NCBI RefSeq assembly: GCF_004339015.1
Contig: NZ_SMFQ01000004.1
Span: 248,001 to 312,000, forward strand
Source: Cocleimonas flava
Lineage (GTDB): Bacteria; Pseudomonadota; Gammaproteobacteria; Thiotrichales; Thiotrichaceae
Reading direction: 5' to 3'
DNA: 64,000 nt
Both the position numbers and the translations under genes were made by a program. Position 1 is the first letter of the stretch. The number at the start of each line of letters is the position of its first letter. Positions 42,860 through 51,901 of the stretch are shown piece after piece. The notes below the pieces were generated by a model. The model did no database searches. It worked only from the letters and a program-made list of their open reading frames with translations, and was not told the DNA's origin.

Positions 42860-44206
42860 TTAAGACCCAGCAACCACCATGCCTTCCACAAGAATAGAAC
42901 CTGTTCGCGTTCCGCCACGTAAATCAACATCGGTACCGACCGCAACAATATTCTGGAACATATCTTTGAGGTTACCCGCGACGGTCACTTCTTCGACGGC
43001 AAACTGAATCTCTCCATTCTCTACCCAGAAGCCTGCTGCTCCGCGTGAATAATCACCAGTGATATTATTCACACCACTACCGATGAGTTCTGTCACAAAC
43101 AAACCTGTTCCGAGCATTTTTAATAGCTCTTCAAAATCCTGACCTGTCGAATCGATGGTTAAGTTATGGGTACCACCTGAATTCGCGGTACTTTTTAAGC
43201 CTAATTGACGCGCTGAGTAACTGCTCATGATGTAGTTTTGAACAATACCATCGACAACCAAATCGCGATTACTCGTGGCTACGCCTTCTTTATCAAAATA
43301 ACCACTGCCGAATCCGCGTTTGATATGCGGCTGTTCGTGTAAATGGATAAAATCAGGAAAAACCTTTTCACCAATACTGTCGAGTAGGAAAGTAGATTTA
43401 CGGTATTGTGCGCCGCCGGCTATTGCACTTGTGAAATGACCAATCAGGCTGCGGGCAGTTTCAGGCGAATACAGTACATTGGTTTCGCGGGTACTGATCT
43501 GCTTACTCATTAAACGCGCCAGGGTTTTTTCTGCCGCTTTTTGACCGACTTCTTGCGCAGATTGTAACTCGGTATTCACCCTAGAGGTGCTATACCAGTA
43601 ATCGCGTTGCATGGCGTCATCGCCTACTTCCTGACCGATTACCGAACAACTTAAGGTATGTCGGCTGGAAGGGGTTGTGCCCATAAAGCCATGCGAATTA
43701 GCAATCACACCAATTCCACTGTATGTGCTGAGTGCGCCGCCGTCTGAATTGATAATACGTGGATCATAATCAAACGCTGCTGCTTCACATTCCTTGGCTA
43801 CTTCAATCGCTTTTTCTGCGGTTAAATCCCAAGGGTGGTATAAATCCAGATCTTTAGCATCGGTTGCCATCATATCGGCATCGGCTAAACCGGTGTATTT
43901 GTCTTCTTCGGTATATTTAGCGATATTACACGCCGCTTTTACCGTGTCTTCAATTGCTGCTGGCGATAGATCACCGGTACTCGCTGAGCCAGTATGTTTA
44001 CCGATATATACCGATAAATTCAAACCCTGATCTCGATGGTATTCGAGTTTATCGACATTCGCTTTATGAATTTCTACGGATAAACCTGCGCCTTTATTCA
44101 GGCTCAGCTCTGCATCAGTAGCGCCGTATTTCTTCGCCAGTTTTAAAACGGTTTCTGCTGTTTCCTGTAGAAACGCTTCATCTTGTTTGATGTTGTTATT
44201 TGCCAT
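42860..44206 (-). CDS. pmbA: Metalloprotease subunit PmbA (TldE)
   Basis: A 448-residue PmbA/TldE protein: LSLNKGAGLSVEIHKANVDK, STGDLSPAAIEDTVKAAC and the C-terminal GANNITGDYSRGAAGFWVEN-type block. It lacks the zinc-binding HExxxH, as expected for the non-catalytic partner of TldD. It begins 18 bases after tldD. TldD/PmbA degrades unfolded peptides and matures some ribosomally made peptides. Confidence 0.95.
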   Translation of the reverse strand: MANNNIKQDEAFLQETAETVLKLAKKYGATDAELSLNKGAGLSVEIHKANVDKLEYHRDQGLNLSVYIGKHTGSASTGDLSPAAIEDTVKAACNIAKYTEEDKYTGLADADMMATDAKDLDLYHPWDLTAEKAIEVAKECEAAAFDYDPRIINSDGGALSTYSGIGVIANSHGFMGTTPSSRHTLSCSVIGQEVGDDAMQRDYWYSTSRVNTELQSAQEVGQKAAEKTLARLMSKQISTRETNVLYSPETARSLIGHFTSAIAGGAQYRKSTFLLDSIGEKVFPDFIHLHEQPHIKRGFGSGYFDKEGVATSNRDLVVDGIVQNYIMSSYSARQLGLKSTANSGGTHNLTIDSTGQDFEELLKMLGTGLFVTELIGSGVNNITGDYSRGAAGFWVENGEIQFAVEEVTVAGNLKDMFQNIVAVGTDVDLRGGTRTGSILVEGMVVAGS

Positions 44207-44224
44207 ATCTAATTTATCCCCGGA

Positions 44225-45673
44225 CTAAGCGTCCGTGCCCCCTACTGTCAATCCATCAATCTTCAAGGTTGGCTGCCCAACACCTACTGGCACGCTTTGA
44301 CCACCTTTGCCACAAACGCCTACGCCTCTGTCGAGCTCTAGATCGTTACCAATCATGCTGACTTTAGTCAGTACATCTGGACCGTTACCAATCAAGGTTG
44401 CACCTTTTACGGGGCGAGTCACTTTTCCATTTTCAATCAAATACGCTTCAGAAGCTGAGAATACAAATTTACCCGAGGTGATATCGACCTGACCTCCCCC
44501 GAAATTCACCGCATATAGACCTTTCTTCACCGAAGCAATAATCTCTTCAGGATCATCATTGCCAGGCAACATATAGGTGTTTGTCATACGCGGCATGGGT
44601 AAATGCGCATAAGATTCACGACGACCGTTGCCGGTTGATTCAACCCCCATCAATCTCGCATTGAGCTTGTCTTGCATATAGCCTTTCAACACGCCGTTTT
44701 CGATTAAGGTTGTGCAATTTGTTTTAGTACCTTCATCGTCGATACTTAAGGAGCCACGACGATTTTCAATGGTTCCATCATCGACTACGGTAACGCCTTT
44801 TGAAGCAACGGTTTCGCCAATACGCCCACTAAATGCTGAGGTACCTTTGCGATTGAAGTCACCTTCTAAACCGTGCCCGATGGCTTCATGCAGTAGAATT
44901 CCTGGCCAGCCTGAGCCTAATACCACGGTTTGTGCACCTGCTGGTGCATCGACCGCATCCAGATTAACCAGCGCTAATCTAACCGCTTCTTCAGCGTATT
45001 CTCGAATGCGATCTGCCTGAGTAAAGTAATCAAACCCAAAACGACCACCGCCACCCATGCCAGCGGATTCACGTTTTCCGTCTTTCTCGACAATCACGGT
45101 AATATTCATTCTGACTAATGGACGAATATCTGCACTAAGGTGGCCTTCGTTATCGGCCACTAATATGTGTTCATGTACACCCGCAATATTAGCGATAACC
45201 TGAGTCACGTACTGGCTTGCAGCACGCGCTGATTTATCGGCCAATCGTAGCAATGCTATTTTTTCATCTTCAGACATTGAAGCCAATGGATTATCAACGC
45301 CATACAATGCAGTCACTGATTTATTTTCACGTGCCTGCCATGCTTGAGTTTGCGCAGATGTACCAGAGCGACCAATTGCGGCAGCGGCTTTCGCCGATTC
45401 GGTTAAGGCTTCTATGGTAATTTCGTCTGAGTAGGCAAAACCGGTTTGCTCACCGACTACCATGCGCACACCCACACCTTGATCGATGCTGTATGAACCG
45501 TTTTTGATGATGCCTTCTTCCAGCACCCACGATTCAAAGCGGTTAGATTGAAAATAAAGATCTGCTAAATCAGCGCCTTTCAAATGTGAAAAAACATTCT
45601 CAAGATTTGACTCTGTCAGCCCTGAAGGCTCGAGTAAATGCTGTTTAGCTTGGTCTAGAATGGATGAACTCAT
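44225..45673 (-). CDS. tldD: Metalloprotease subunit TldD
   Basis: A 482-residue TldD with the zinc motif [11 protein letters not shown] and conserved [20 protein letters not shown] and [12 protein letters not shown]. The catalytic subunit of the TldD/PmbA heterodimer. Here tldD and pmbA form an operon, while in E. coli they are separate. The GTG/ATG region follows a repeat copy (45711-45740) that lies in the promoter area. Confidence 0.96.
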   Translation of the reverse strand: MSSSILDQAKQHLLEPSGLTESNLENVFSHLKGADLADLYFQSNRFESWVLEEGIIKNGSYSIDQGVGVRMVVGEQTGFAYSDEITIEALTESAKAAAAIGRSGTSAQTQAWQARENKSVTALYGVDNPLASMSEDEKIALLRLADKSARAASQYVTQVIANIAGVHEHILVADNEGHLSADIRPLVRMNITVIVEKDGKRESAGMGGGGRFGFDYFTQADRIREYAEEAVRLALVNLDAVDAPAGAQTVVLGSGWPGILLHEAIGHGLEGDFNRKGTSAFSGRIGETVASKGVTVVDDGTIENRRGSLSIDDEGTKTNCTTLIENGVLKGYMQDKLNARLMGVESTGNGRRESYAHLPMPRMTNTYMLPGNDDPEEIIASVKKGLYAVNFGGGQVDITSGKFVFSASEAYLIENGKVTRPVKGATLIGNGPDVLTKVSMIGNDLELDRGVGVCGKGGQSVPVGVGQPTLKIDGLTVGGTDA

Positions 45674-45710
45674 ATATACATGCTCTTTATACGGTTTTAG
45701 GTATATGCAA

Positions 45711-45740
45711 ACACACCCCCCTACTTTGAGGCCTTTTTTT
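45711..45740 (+). repeat. C-rich dispersed repeat, copy 12
   Basis: ACACACCCCCCTACTTT, then GAGGCC and a seven-base T-tract. It lies 38 bases upstream of tldD between two minus-strand genes, so it cannot be a terminator for either in this orientation. Confidence 0.75.
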
Positions 45741-45785
45741 ATTTAGGACTTAGTTGGGGTGTATCAACATCTGGTTATTAAGCCA

Positions 45786-45932
45786 ATGATTTGCCGACTG
45801 ACATTAACAAACAATTTTAACGATAACAGTGGTGACGGTAACGATGATCACAATAGCGGTAGTAACATTAACGGTAACAAAAATGATGGAAACTATATTG
45901 CAGTAATAATAACGAAATGGTTTCTCGCCTAG
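45786..45932 (+). other. Low-complexity Asn/Gly/Asp-rich frame, probably not a gene
   Basis: A 48-codon frame whose centre reads NDNSGDGNDDHNSGSNINGN, produced by GGTAAC/GATAAC-type micro-repeats. There is no ribosome site, and the end overlaps the nitrilase stop codon. It may be a remnant or simple-sequence DNA. Confidence 0.25.
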
Positions 45933-46756
45933 ATCAGTTTAGTGTGTTTTAGCACAGGAAAACTTTCACGCAATTTTTTCTGTGCCTTTAAGTCTATATT
46001 AATGGTGATGATTCCCGAACCTTTCAAGCGTAGACCGTGAACTTGTCCCAAATAATCTACAGCCATGCTATTTCCATAGGTATGTCGACCATTCACATGA
46101 TAGCCACCTTGGGCGGGTGCGATGACATAACACTGGTTTTCGATAGCGCGGGCCTTGATTAGAGGCTCCCAGTGAATTTTTCCCGTTGATTTGGCAAAAG
46201 CCGATGGGATAAGGAATATCTCAGCGCCTTGTTTGACCATTTCGCGGAATAACATAGGAAAGCGTAAGTCATAACAAATAGCCATGCCAATTTTGCCAAA
46301 CGGGGTGTCGACAACAACGATGTCTTTGCCGTATTCGAAGGTATCGCTTTCTCGGTAATGTTCTTTGGTTTTATTGTTGTCGCTATTGATATCGACGTCG
46401 AATAGGTGAATTTTGTTATATCGAGCGACTATCTCGCCTTTATCGTTGAACATTAAGGAAGAAGCGCTGACTTTTTCAGAATCATCCAGCTTTAACGGAA
46501 CCGATCCAGCAACAATCCAGACTTTATTATCAATAGCGCATTGGCGCATGGTATCTTGAATTGGGCCTTTACCGTAATTTTCAGCCAGATCAATATTTTC
46601 TGATTCGTGCATCGCCATCAAAGCAAAGCTCTCAGGCAAAACAACCATTTGTGCGCCTTTCTTGGCTGCTTCTCGAATCAGTCGAGTGGCTTCCATTAGG
46701 TTCGCTTTTATTTGTGGCCCTGAAGCCATTTGAACTGCTGCTATTTTAGTTAACAA
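45929..46756 (-). CDS. Nitrilase/omega-amidase family hydrolase
   Basis: A carbon-nitrogen hydrolase with catalytic Glu (VLPESFALM), Lys (RYNKIHLFD) and Cys (MAICYDLRFPMLFREM). The E-K-C triad and the block NSMAVDYLGQV place it with the Nit1/Nit2-like cytoplasmic amidases, which hydrolyse deaminated glutathione or alpha-ketoglutaramate. The chosen start is TTG at 46756 (AAGGGA upstream), which begins LTKIAAVQMASG as in homologues (275 residues). The longer GTG frame to 46807 would start inside a C-rich repeat copy. Confidence 0.85.
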   Translation of the reverse strand: MLTKIAAVQMASGPQIKANLMEATRLIREAAKKGAQMVVLPESFALMAMHESENIDLAENYGKGPIQDTMRQCAIDNKVWIVAGSVPLKLDDSEKVSASSLMFNDKGEIVARYNKIHLFDVDINSDNNKTKEHYRESDTFEYGKDIVVVDTPFGKIGMAICYDLRFPMLFREMVKQGAEIFLIPSAFAKSTGKIHWEPLIKARAIENQCYVIAPAQGGYHVNGRHTYGNSMAVDYLGQVHGLRLKGSGIITINIDLKAQKKLRESFPVLKHTKLI

Positions 46757-46802
46757 ATATTTTCCCTTATTGGTTTCCTTTGATGCTTTAGATAAAGACT
46801 TA

Positions 46803-46830
46803 GTCACCCCCCTACTTACGAGGGGTTTTA
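46803..46830 (+). repeat. C-rich dispersed repeat, copy 13
   Basis: GTCACCCCCCTACTTA, then CGAGGGG and TTTTA; the T-tract is shorter than in other copies. It lies in the promoter area of the nitrilase gene, just after thrC, with both genes on the minus strand. Confidence 0.7.
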
Positions 46831-46866
46831 TAATTGCTCAATTTACTTTAGTTTAGTCTGCTCTGA

Positions 46867-48339
46867 TTAATCCAGAAAAGCGAGAATCTCTTTCTCGATA
46901 TCCTGTTTATCAATAACAGTGCTTTGCGTAATCTCTTTATCAAACAAACTACTTATCATTCCGGGTATCTCGATATTCGCTTTGCTCGCAATGGCCTGAA
47001 GTGCTTCTTTATCGCTTCCACCGTCTTCACCCGTTAATGCATTCGCAATAGTTGGGGAAAACTTAGTCCATTCTGCGGTTGAGTAAACGATCGTTTTTAA
47101 AGGCTTATCTCGACAGGTATCGTATGTTTTAAAACAAGTCGCTGTATGAGGGTCCATTAAGTAACCTGTATCAAAAGCCTGCTTTATGTATTCCTGACCT
47201 TCTTCATTCGTACAGAAATCAGCAGAAAATACCTTTTGAATTTCAGCAAGTTCACTAGGGATCAACGCATAACGTTTATCTGTATCCAGATCTGACATTA
47301 GCTCTTTGGTACGTTCACTGCCAAATAAATCAAATAGGATACGTTCAACGTTTGATGATTTTAAAATATCCATCGCTGGCGAGCTTGTAGGTATTACAGA
47401 TGAATCACTAATGTCGTAAATACCTTCATTAATTAAATGCGTTAACACATTGTTTTGATTGGAAGCGATGAGTATTTTTTCAACGGGTAATCCCATTCGC
47501 ATCGCGTAATAACCACCCAGCGCATTACCGAAGTTTCCGCTTGGTACGTTGAGATAAACCTTATCACCCAGTTCAATTGCGCCCTGTCTAACCAGTTCTA
47601 AATAACTGTGAATGTGATACATCAGCTGGAAGATAATACGCCCAAAGTTGACTGAGTTTGCTGCAGATAAAGAGATGTTCTTTTCTTTCAATTTAGCATT
47701 GAATGATTCAGAACTGAGCAATAGCTTTAATGCCGATTGAGCATCGTCAAAGTCGCCATGTATTCCGATGACTTTGAGGTTTTCTGCATCTTCAGTCACC
47801 ATTTGTAGACGCTGAACATCAGAAGTGCCACCATCAGGGTACAAACACGCTACACGTACATTTTTACGATTCTTAAAGGTTTCTAGTGCTGCTGGGCCAG
47901 TATCACCACTGGTCGCTGCAAGAATCAGGTATTCTTCATCACGCTTTTGCGCAATTGACGAAAGCACCACACCAAACGGTTGCAATGCCATATCTTTAAA
48001 AGCACGGGTTGGACCGTGATAAAGCTCACTCACATAAAGGTCATCTTTAACCTTCACTAATGGCGCAGGATTTTCGCTATTATCGAACTCATCATACAGA
48101 TTCAATGCTGTCTCAATATCTGACTGATCGATATCGACATTAAACGCAGCCAGAATATCACGCGCTAACGCTTTATAATCTTTGTCCAGATGACTCTGTA
48201 AAAAATCAGTGCCAAGATCAGGTAAAGACTCAGGTGAATAAATCCCACCAAAAGATGACATTGGGCCGAGGATAGCTTCTGAGAAGCTCACTTCAGTGGC
48301 TCTGGTTCCATCATTTCCGCGTGTTTCTATAAATTTCAT
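46867..48339 (-). CDS. thrC: Threonine synthase
   Basis: A 490-residue long-form threonine synthase: N-terminal VSFSEAILGPMSSFGGIYSP, PLP lysine K115 in GPTRAFKDMALQPFG, and phosphate-binding ATSGDTGPAALE. It converts O-phosphohomoserine to threonine. It follows hom on the same strand with an 88-base gap containing a long palindrome. thrB is not in the window. Confidence 0.95.
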   Translation of the reverse strand: MKFIETRGNDGTRATEVSFSEAILGPMSSFGGIYSPESLPDLGTDFLQSHLDKDYKALARDILAAFNVDIDQSDIETALNLYDEFDNSENPAPLVKVKDDLYVSELYHGPTRAFKDMALQPFGVVLSSIAQKRDEEYLILAATSGDTGPAALETFKNRKNVRVACLYPDGGTSDVQRLQMVTEDAENLKVIGIHGDFDDAQSALKLLLSSESFNAKLKEKNISLSAANSVNFGRIIFQLMYHIHSYLELVRQGAIELGDKVYLNVPSGNFGNALGGYYAMRMGLPVEKILIASNQNNVLTHLINEGIYDISDSSVIPTSSPAMDILKSSNVERILFDLFGSERTKELMSDLDTDKRYALIPSELAEIQKVFSADFCTNEEGQEYIKQAFDTGYLMDPHTATCFKTYDTCRDKPLKTIVYSTAEWTKFSPTIANALTGEDGGSDKEALQAIASKANIEIPGMISSLFDKEITQSTVIDKQDIEKEILAFLD

Positions 48340-48385
48340 GCTGAGTTTTCTTCCTGTTTAAACGTATTTATATATTCTTACTAAC

Positions 48386-48418
48386 CATCTGATTAGTAAT
48401 AGTATTACCAATCAGATG
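48386..48418. other. Palindrome between hom and thrC
   Basis: CATCTGATT and AATCAGATG flank inner GTAAT / ATTAC, giving an almost perfect 33-base dyad. On the minus strand no T-tract follows, so it is not a standard terminator. It could be an operator, an RNA-processing site or mRNA-stabilising hairpin. Confidence 0.7.
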
Positions 48419-48427
48419 TGGGTAGAT

Positions 48428-49738
48428 TTAGCTTAGCGATTCAACGCGAATTCTGGTTGCTTCACCATTGATCACATCCAGTGCGGCAATCTGCTCTAAG
48501 GCACTATTCATATTGCCTTCATTGACCACATGCGTCAGCAAAATTATATCAACGTCCGTCTCGCCTTTTCTTGGCTCTTTCTGGATAAACGCTTCTATAC
48601 TGATTCCTTGCTGACCTAAAACACGCGTCACTTCAGCGAGAACGCCAGCCTCATTCTTCGCAGACATGCGTAAGTAATAAGCCGTTTCAATATCATCCAT
48701 ACCAACAACAGGTGTGTCAGATAAAGCATCAGGCTGGAATGCCAGGTGAGGTACTCTGTTCTCAGGATCAGTTGTTAAAGCACGAGTGACATCAACAATA
48801 TCAGCAATTACTGCTGATGCTGTTGCCTCATCGCCTGCACCTGCACCGTAATAAAGCGTTGCACCTACTGCATCGCCTTTTACAAGAACAGCATTCATTA
48901 CGCCATCAACATTTGCGATTAAGCGTCTTTCCGGTATGAGTGTTGGATGTACACGTTGTTCGATACCTTTGTCTGTGCGTTTTGCAACACCAAGATGTTT
49001 GATGCGGTAACCCAGCTCTTCTGCGTAAGCCACGTCTTCCTGAGTGATCTTAGAGATACCTTCGGTATAGGTTTTATCAAACTGCAGTGGAATACCAAAT
49101 GCGATTGATGAAAGAATACTCAATTTATGCGCAGCGTCGATACCTTCGACATCAAAGGTCGGATCCGCTTCGGCATAACCGAGTGCCTGAGCTTCGGCAA
49201 GCACATCATCAAAATCTCTGCCTTTGTCACGCATTTCAGTCAGGATGAAGTTACCTGTTCCGTTAATGATGCCCGCTAGCCATTCAACGCTGTTTGCTGA
49301 TAAACCTTCACGCAATGCTTTGATGATTGGGATACCACCAGCTACTGCAGGTTCGAATGCAACGACCAAGCCTTTCTCTTGTGCTTTAGCGAAGATTTCA
49401 TCGCCGTGTATGGCAATTAATGCTTTATTCGCTGTAACCACATGCTTGCCATTTTCCAGGGCTTGCATCACAAGCTCTTTAGCCGGTGAATATCCACCAA
49501 TTAGCTCAACCACGATATCGATATCTGGGTCGTTTACAACTTCGTAAGCATCTTTGGTTAAACGGATATTCTCTACGCCTAATTCAGCTGCGCGTTCTGG
49601 TTCTAGGGTTGCAATAAAGTCGATTTCAATTCCGCGTCCTGCGCGTCTTGCGATTTCTTTTGCGTTTCTTTTTAGAACAGTCGCTGTACCGCCACCCACT
49701 GTTCCTAATCCCAATAATCCAACCTTTACCGCTTTCAT
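48428..49738 (-). CDS. hom: Homoserine dehydrogenase
   Basis: A 436-residue monofunctional homoserine dehydrogenase: Rossmann motif LLGLGTVGGGTATVL, catalytic NGTGNFILTEMRDKG and DPTFDVEGIDAAHKL, and a C-terminal ACT domain (AYYLRMSAKNEAGVLAEVTR) that usually gives threonine feedback. It reduces aspartate semialdehyde to homoserine for threonine and methionine synthesis. It is upstream of thrC. Confidence 0.96.
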   Translation of the reverse strand: MKAVKVGLLGLGTVGGGTATVLKRNAKEIARRAGRGIEIDFIATLEPERAAELGVENIRLTKDAYEVVNDPDIDIVVELIGGYSPAKELVMQALENGKHVVTANKALIAIHGDEIFAKAQEKGLVVAFEPAVAGGIPIIKALREGLSANSVEWLAGIINGTGNFILTEMRDKGRDFDDVLAEAQALGYAEADPTFDVEGIDAAHKLSILSSIAFGIPLQFDKTYTEGISKITQEDVAYAEELGYRIKHLGVAKRTDKGIEQRVHPTLIPERRLIANVDGVMNAVLVKGDAVGATLYYGAGAGDEATASAVIADIVDVTRALTTDPENRVPHLAFQPDALSDTPVVGMDDIETAYYLRMSAKNEAGVLAEVTRVLGQQGISIEAFIQKEPRKGETDVDIILLTHVVNEGNMNSALEQIAALDVINGEATRIRVESLS

Positions 49739-49777
49739 TAGTTACCTTCATTTCGTGTCAATAATTAGACGCAGAAC

Positions 49778-49804
49778 ATTACAGTTGTGTACCTTGACTG
49801 TCAA
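49778..49804 (-). promoter_or_regulatory. Possible hom promoter
   Basis: On the minus strand TTGACA (49799-49804) and TGTAAT (49778-49783) resemble sigma-70 -35 and -10 elements, with a short 15-base spacer, about 40 bases before the hom start codon. Confidence 0.4.
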
Positions 49805-49838
49805 TCAGCATTCACTATGATAGGGTTAGGTTTTCCTG

Positions 49839-49870
49839 ATATTTACAGCCTTTATTTAAGCTGTAAATAT
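49839..49870. other. Inverted repeat upstream of hom and the Mth938 gene
   Basis: ATATTTACAGC and GCTGTAAATAT are perfect 11-base arms around a 10-base AT loop. It lies in the divergent intergenic region and could be an operator or leader hairpin of either gene. Confidence 0.6.
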
Positions 49871-49910
49871 TACCATTTACTCAGCGATTAATTGACTCAT
49901 CAATGCAACT

Positions 49911-50282
49911 ATGAAATTTGCCGAAGATCACAACAGTGCGCGTTATAAAATCAGTGCTTACGATAACAATTCAGTTGCAATCAATGGCGAACCGTATATG
50001 CGTTCGCTAGTATTATCTCCCATGGAATTAATTGCAGATTGGGCACCTCAGCGCTATTCAGATTTAACAGCTGATCACCTTGAAGCGTTTTATCGTTTGA
50101 ATGCAGAAATTATTATTCTGGGAACGGGTAATACCCAGATTTTTCCATCAGCCGATATTCTACGACGTTTAGCCGAGGGTAAAATCGGTTATGAAGTGAT
50201 GGATACTCAAGCAGCCTGCCGTACTTTTAATATTTTAATGGCAGAAGGCAGAAACGTAGTCGCCGGATTTTTTCTTGATTAA
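49911..50282 (+). CDS. Mth938-domain (DUF498) protein
   Basis: A 123-residue protein of the Mth938/Xcc1710-like family. Conserved sequence: SLVLSPMELIADW, then EIIILGTGNTQIFPS and EVMDTQAACRTFNILMAEGR. These are small soluble proteins with unknown molecular role; homologues assist respiratory complex assembly in eukaryotes. No strong ribosome site. Confidence 0.88.
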   Translation: MKFAEDHNSARYKISAYDNNSVAINGEPYMRSLVLSPMELIADWAPQRYSDLTADHLEAFYRLNAEIIILGTGNTQIFPSADILRRLAEGKIGYEVMDTQAACRTFNILMAEGRNVVAGFFLD

Positions 50283-50340
50283 CTAAACTTTAAATAAAAT
50301 AACTGGCTTAAAATAATCAATCTAAAGCTATCCCATTATT

Positions 50341-50372
50341 CCCACCCCCCCACTTTGGGCGACGTTTTATTT
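50341..50372 (+). repeat. C-rich dispersed repeat, copy 14 (diverged)
   Basis: CCCACCCCCCCACTTT, then GGGCGACG and TTTTATTTT. The core is intact but the GGCAC part has diverged. Located 59 bases after the Mth938 gene, between convergent genes. Confidence 0.6.
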
Positions 50373-50476
50373 TATTGTTGTCTCACTGTAATCGTCACGC
50401 TGTTACGTATTGAAAGTGTAAATAAAAACGATTCAAATCTGTGAATCTTTTATAAATACACAAATTTTTGACAAAA

Positions 50477-50502
50477 AAAGCATGTCTATAGAGACATGCT
50501 TT
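50477..50502 (-). terminator. Rho-independent terminator of the OmpA/coiled-coil operon
   Basis: Perfect 11-base arms AAAGCATGTCT / AGACATGCTTT with an ATAG loop. On the minus strand the stem is followed by a run of T, 21 bases after the stop codon of the OmpA-like gene. Confidence 0.9.
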
Positions 50503-50522
50503 AATTTATAACAAGTTACGTT

Positions 50523-51899
50523 TTATTGTGCGATCTTCACCTCAACACGTCGTGCTTCATTACGGGTACCCGAACCAACAGTTTGAGTCGGTTTAGCAAC
50601 GATTATTTGATCGGCTGAGATACCAGCACGCTTCAGTGCAACCACAACGGCTTCTGCTCTTTTTAATGACAGAATCTGGTTCAGCTCAAGATTACCCGTA
50701 GCATCATGAAAACCTGAAACCAGTACCTTTGAGCCGTCATTATCTTTTAAATAGTTGATAATTCCAGACAACGTTTTAGTTGTATTTGCAGGTCTCGTTG
50801 CACTATTAATCCTAAAATAAAGCTTAGCCGTATCAGGCAAATCACCTGCTGGAGCTTTCATCATTTTGGGTTTGGCGCTCTCCAGTTCTTTAATGCGTGA
50901 ACGTAAACCAGGAATAAGCTTGTTTTCGATCTCAAGGAAATTAATTTTATTTAATAGCTTGGGGTTGTCCACTTCTTTGGTCACGGTCACGGGCTCGATA
51001 CTTTCGAGTGCTGCAATCTTGGCTTTAAGTCCAGCTATTAAACCATTCTCTTTTTCCAATGCAGCTATACGTGCAGCTAATTCAGGATCTTCTTTCTTAA
51101 TCGTTATCGGATCAATATTTTCCAAGGCAGTTATCTTAGCTTTTAAACCGGGAATTAAACCATTCTCCTTTTCTAAAGCTTCAACACGTTTCGCTAACTC
51201 AGGATTTTCTTTACCGACGGTAATTGGGTTTATCCCTTCTAAAGCGGTGATTTTAGCTTTCAAACCAGGAATTAAAGCATTCTCCTTTTCTAACTTGGCT
51301 AAACGCTCAGCGAACTCTGGGCTCGCTTTGTTAACTGTTAATGGGCTAATACCTTCAAGCGCGGTAATTTTTGCACGTAAGCCTTCAATCAAACCGTTTT
51401 CTTTTTCAAGCTTAGCCAGACGTTCAGTGAGTTGTGCATCATTCGCATCTGCTTTTTTGATCACGATTGGATCAATTTTCTCGAGTGCGCCAATTTTCGC
51501 CTTTAAACCAGGAATTAAGCCATTCTGTGTTTCGAGTAGACCAATTTTCTTCAACAGTTCTGGATTATCAACTTCTTTGGTGACAACTTTGGGTGGCATA
51601 GCCTCAAGTTCAGCTATTTTGGCTTTTAGTTCTGCAACCATGCCGGTTTCTTTTTCCTTAGCTTTTTCCAGATCAGCAATTTGAGTGAGTAACACAGGGT
51701 TGTCTATGAGTTTTTCTTTTTCTACAACTTTTTCAACAACTTTTTCAACAATAGTTGGTGGAACTTCGCAGTTTCGACCACCGGGGCCATAACCTAATGC
51801 CCACAGTAGCAAAAGCAATAAGAATAAAATAACTGCAAAAACGCCCCATATTTTACGAAAACCAGGCCAGTTAGATGATATTTGTGAATTATTACTCAT
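50523..51899 (-). CDS. OmpA-domain protein with N-terminal anchor and 39-residue coiled-coil repeats
   Basis: A 458-residue protein with a single transmembrane helix (about 15-38, FAVILFLLLLLLWALGYG) and a long helical rod. At least five repeats follow the pattern P-I-T-V-x-K-x-x-P-E-L-A-x-R-x-x-x-LEKENGLIPGLKAKI-x-ALE with a 39-residue period. The C-terminus is an OmpA domain (about 350-458, SGFHDATGNLELNQILSLKR, RNEARRVEVKIA). The PGLKAKI breaks suggest short helical bundles rather than one continuous coil. It probably spans from the inner membrane to peptidoglycan. The upstream gene encodes a related anchored coiled-coil protein, ending two bases before this start. Confidence 0.82.
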   Translation of the reverse strand: MSNNSQISSNWPGFRKIWGVFAVILFLLLLLLWALGYGPGGRNCEVPPTIVEKVVEKVVEKEKLIDNPVLLTQIADLEKAKEKETGMVAELKAKIAELEAMPPKVVTKEVDNPELLKKIGLLETQNGLIPGLKAKIGALEKIDPIVIKKADANDAQLTERLAKLEKENGLIEGLRAKITALEGISPLTVNKASPEFAERLAKLEKENALIPGLKAKITALEGINPITVGKENPELAKRVEALEKENGLIPGLKAKITALENIDPITIKKEDPELAARIAALEKENGLIAGLKAKIAALESIEPVTVTKEVDNPKLLNKINFLEIENKLIPGLRSRIKELESAKPKMMKAPAGDLPDTAKLYFRINSATRPANTTKTLSGIINYLKDNDGSKVLVSGFHDATGNLELNQILSLKRAEAVVVALKRAGISADQIIVAKPTQTVGSGTRNEARRVEVKIAQ

Positions 51900-51901
51900 G
51901 A

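Noticed and set aside
50866-51684. 272-codon plus-strand ORF
   Set aside because: It is antisense to the repeat region of the OmpA coiled-coil gene; its length is a by-product of the repeated codons, and the translation is low-complexity Ser/Phe/Ala/Ile.
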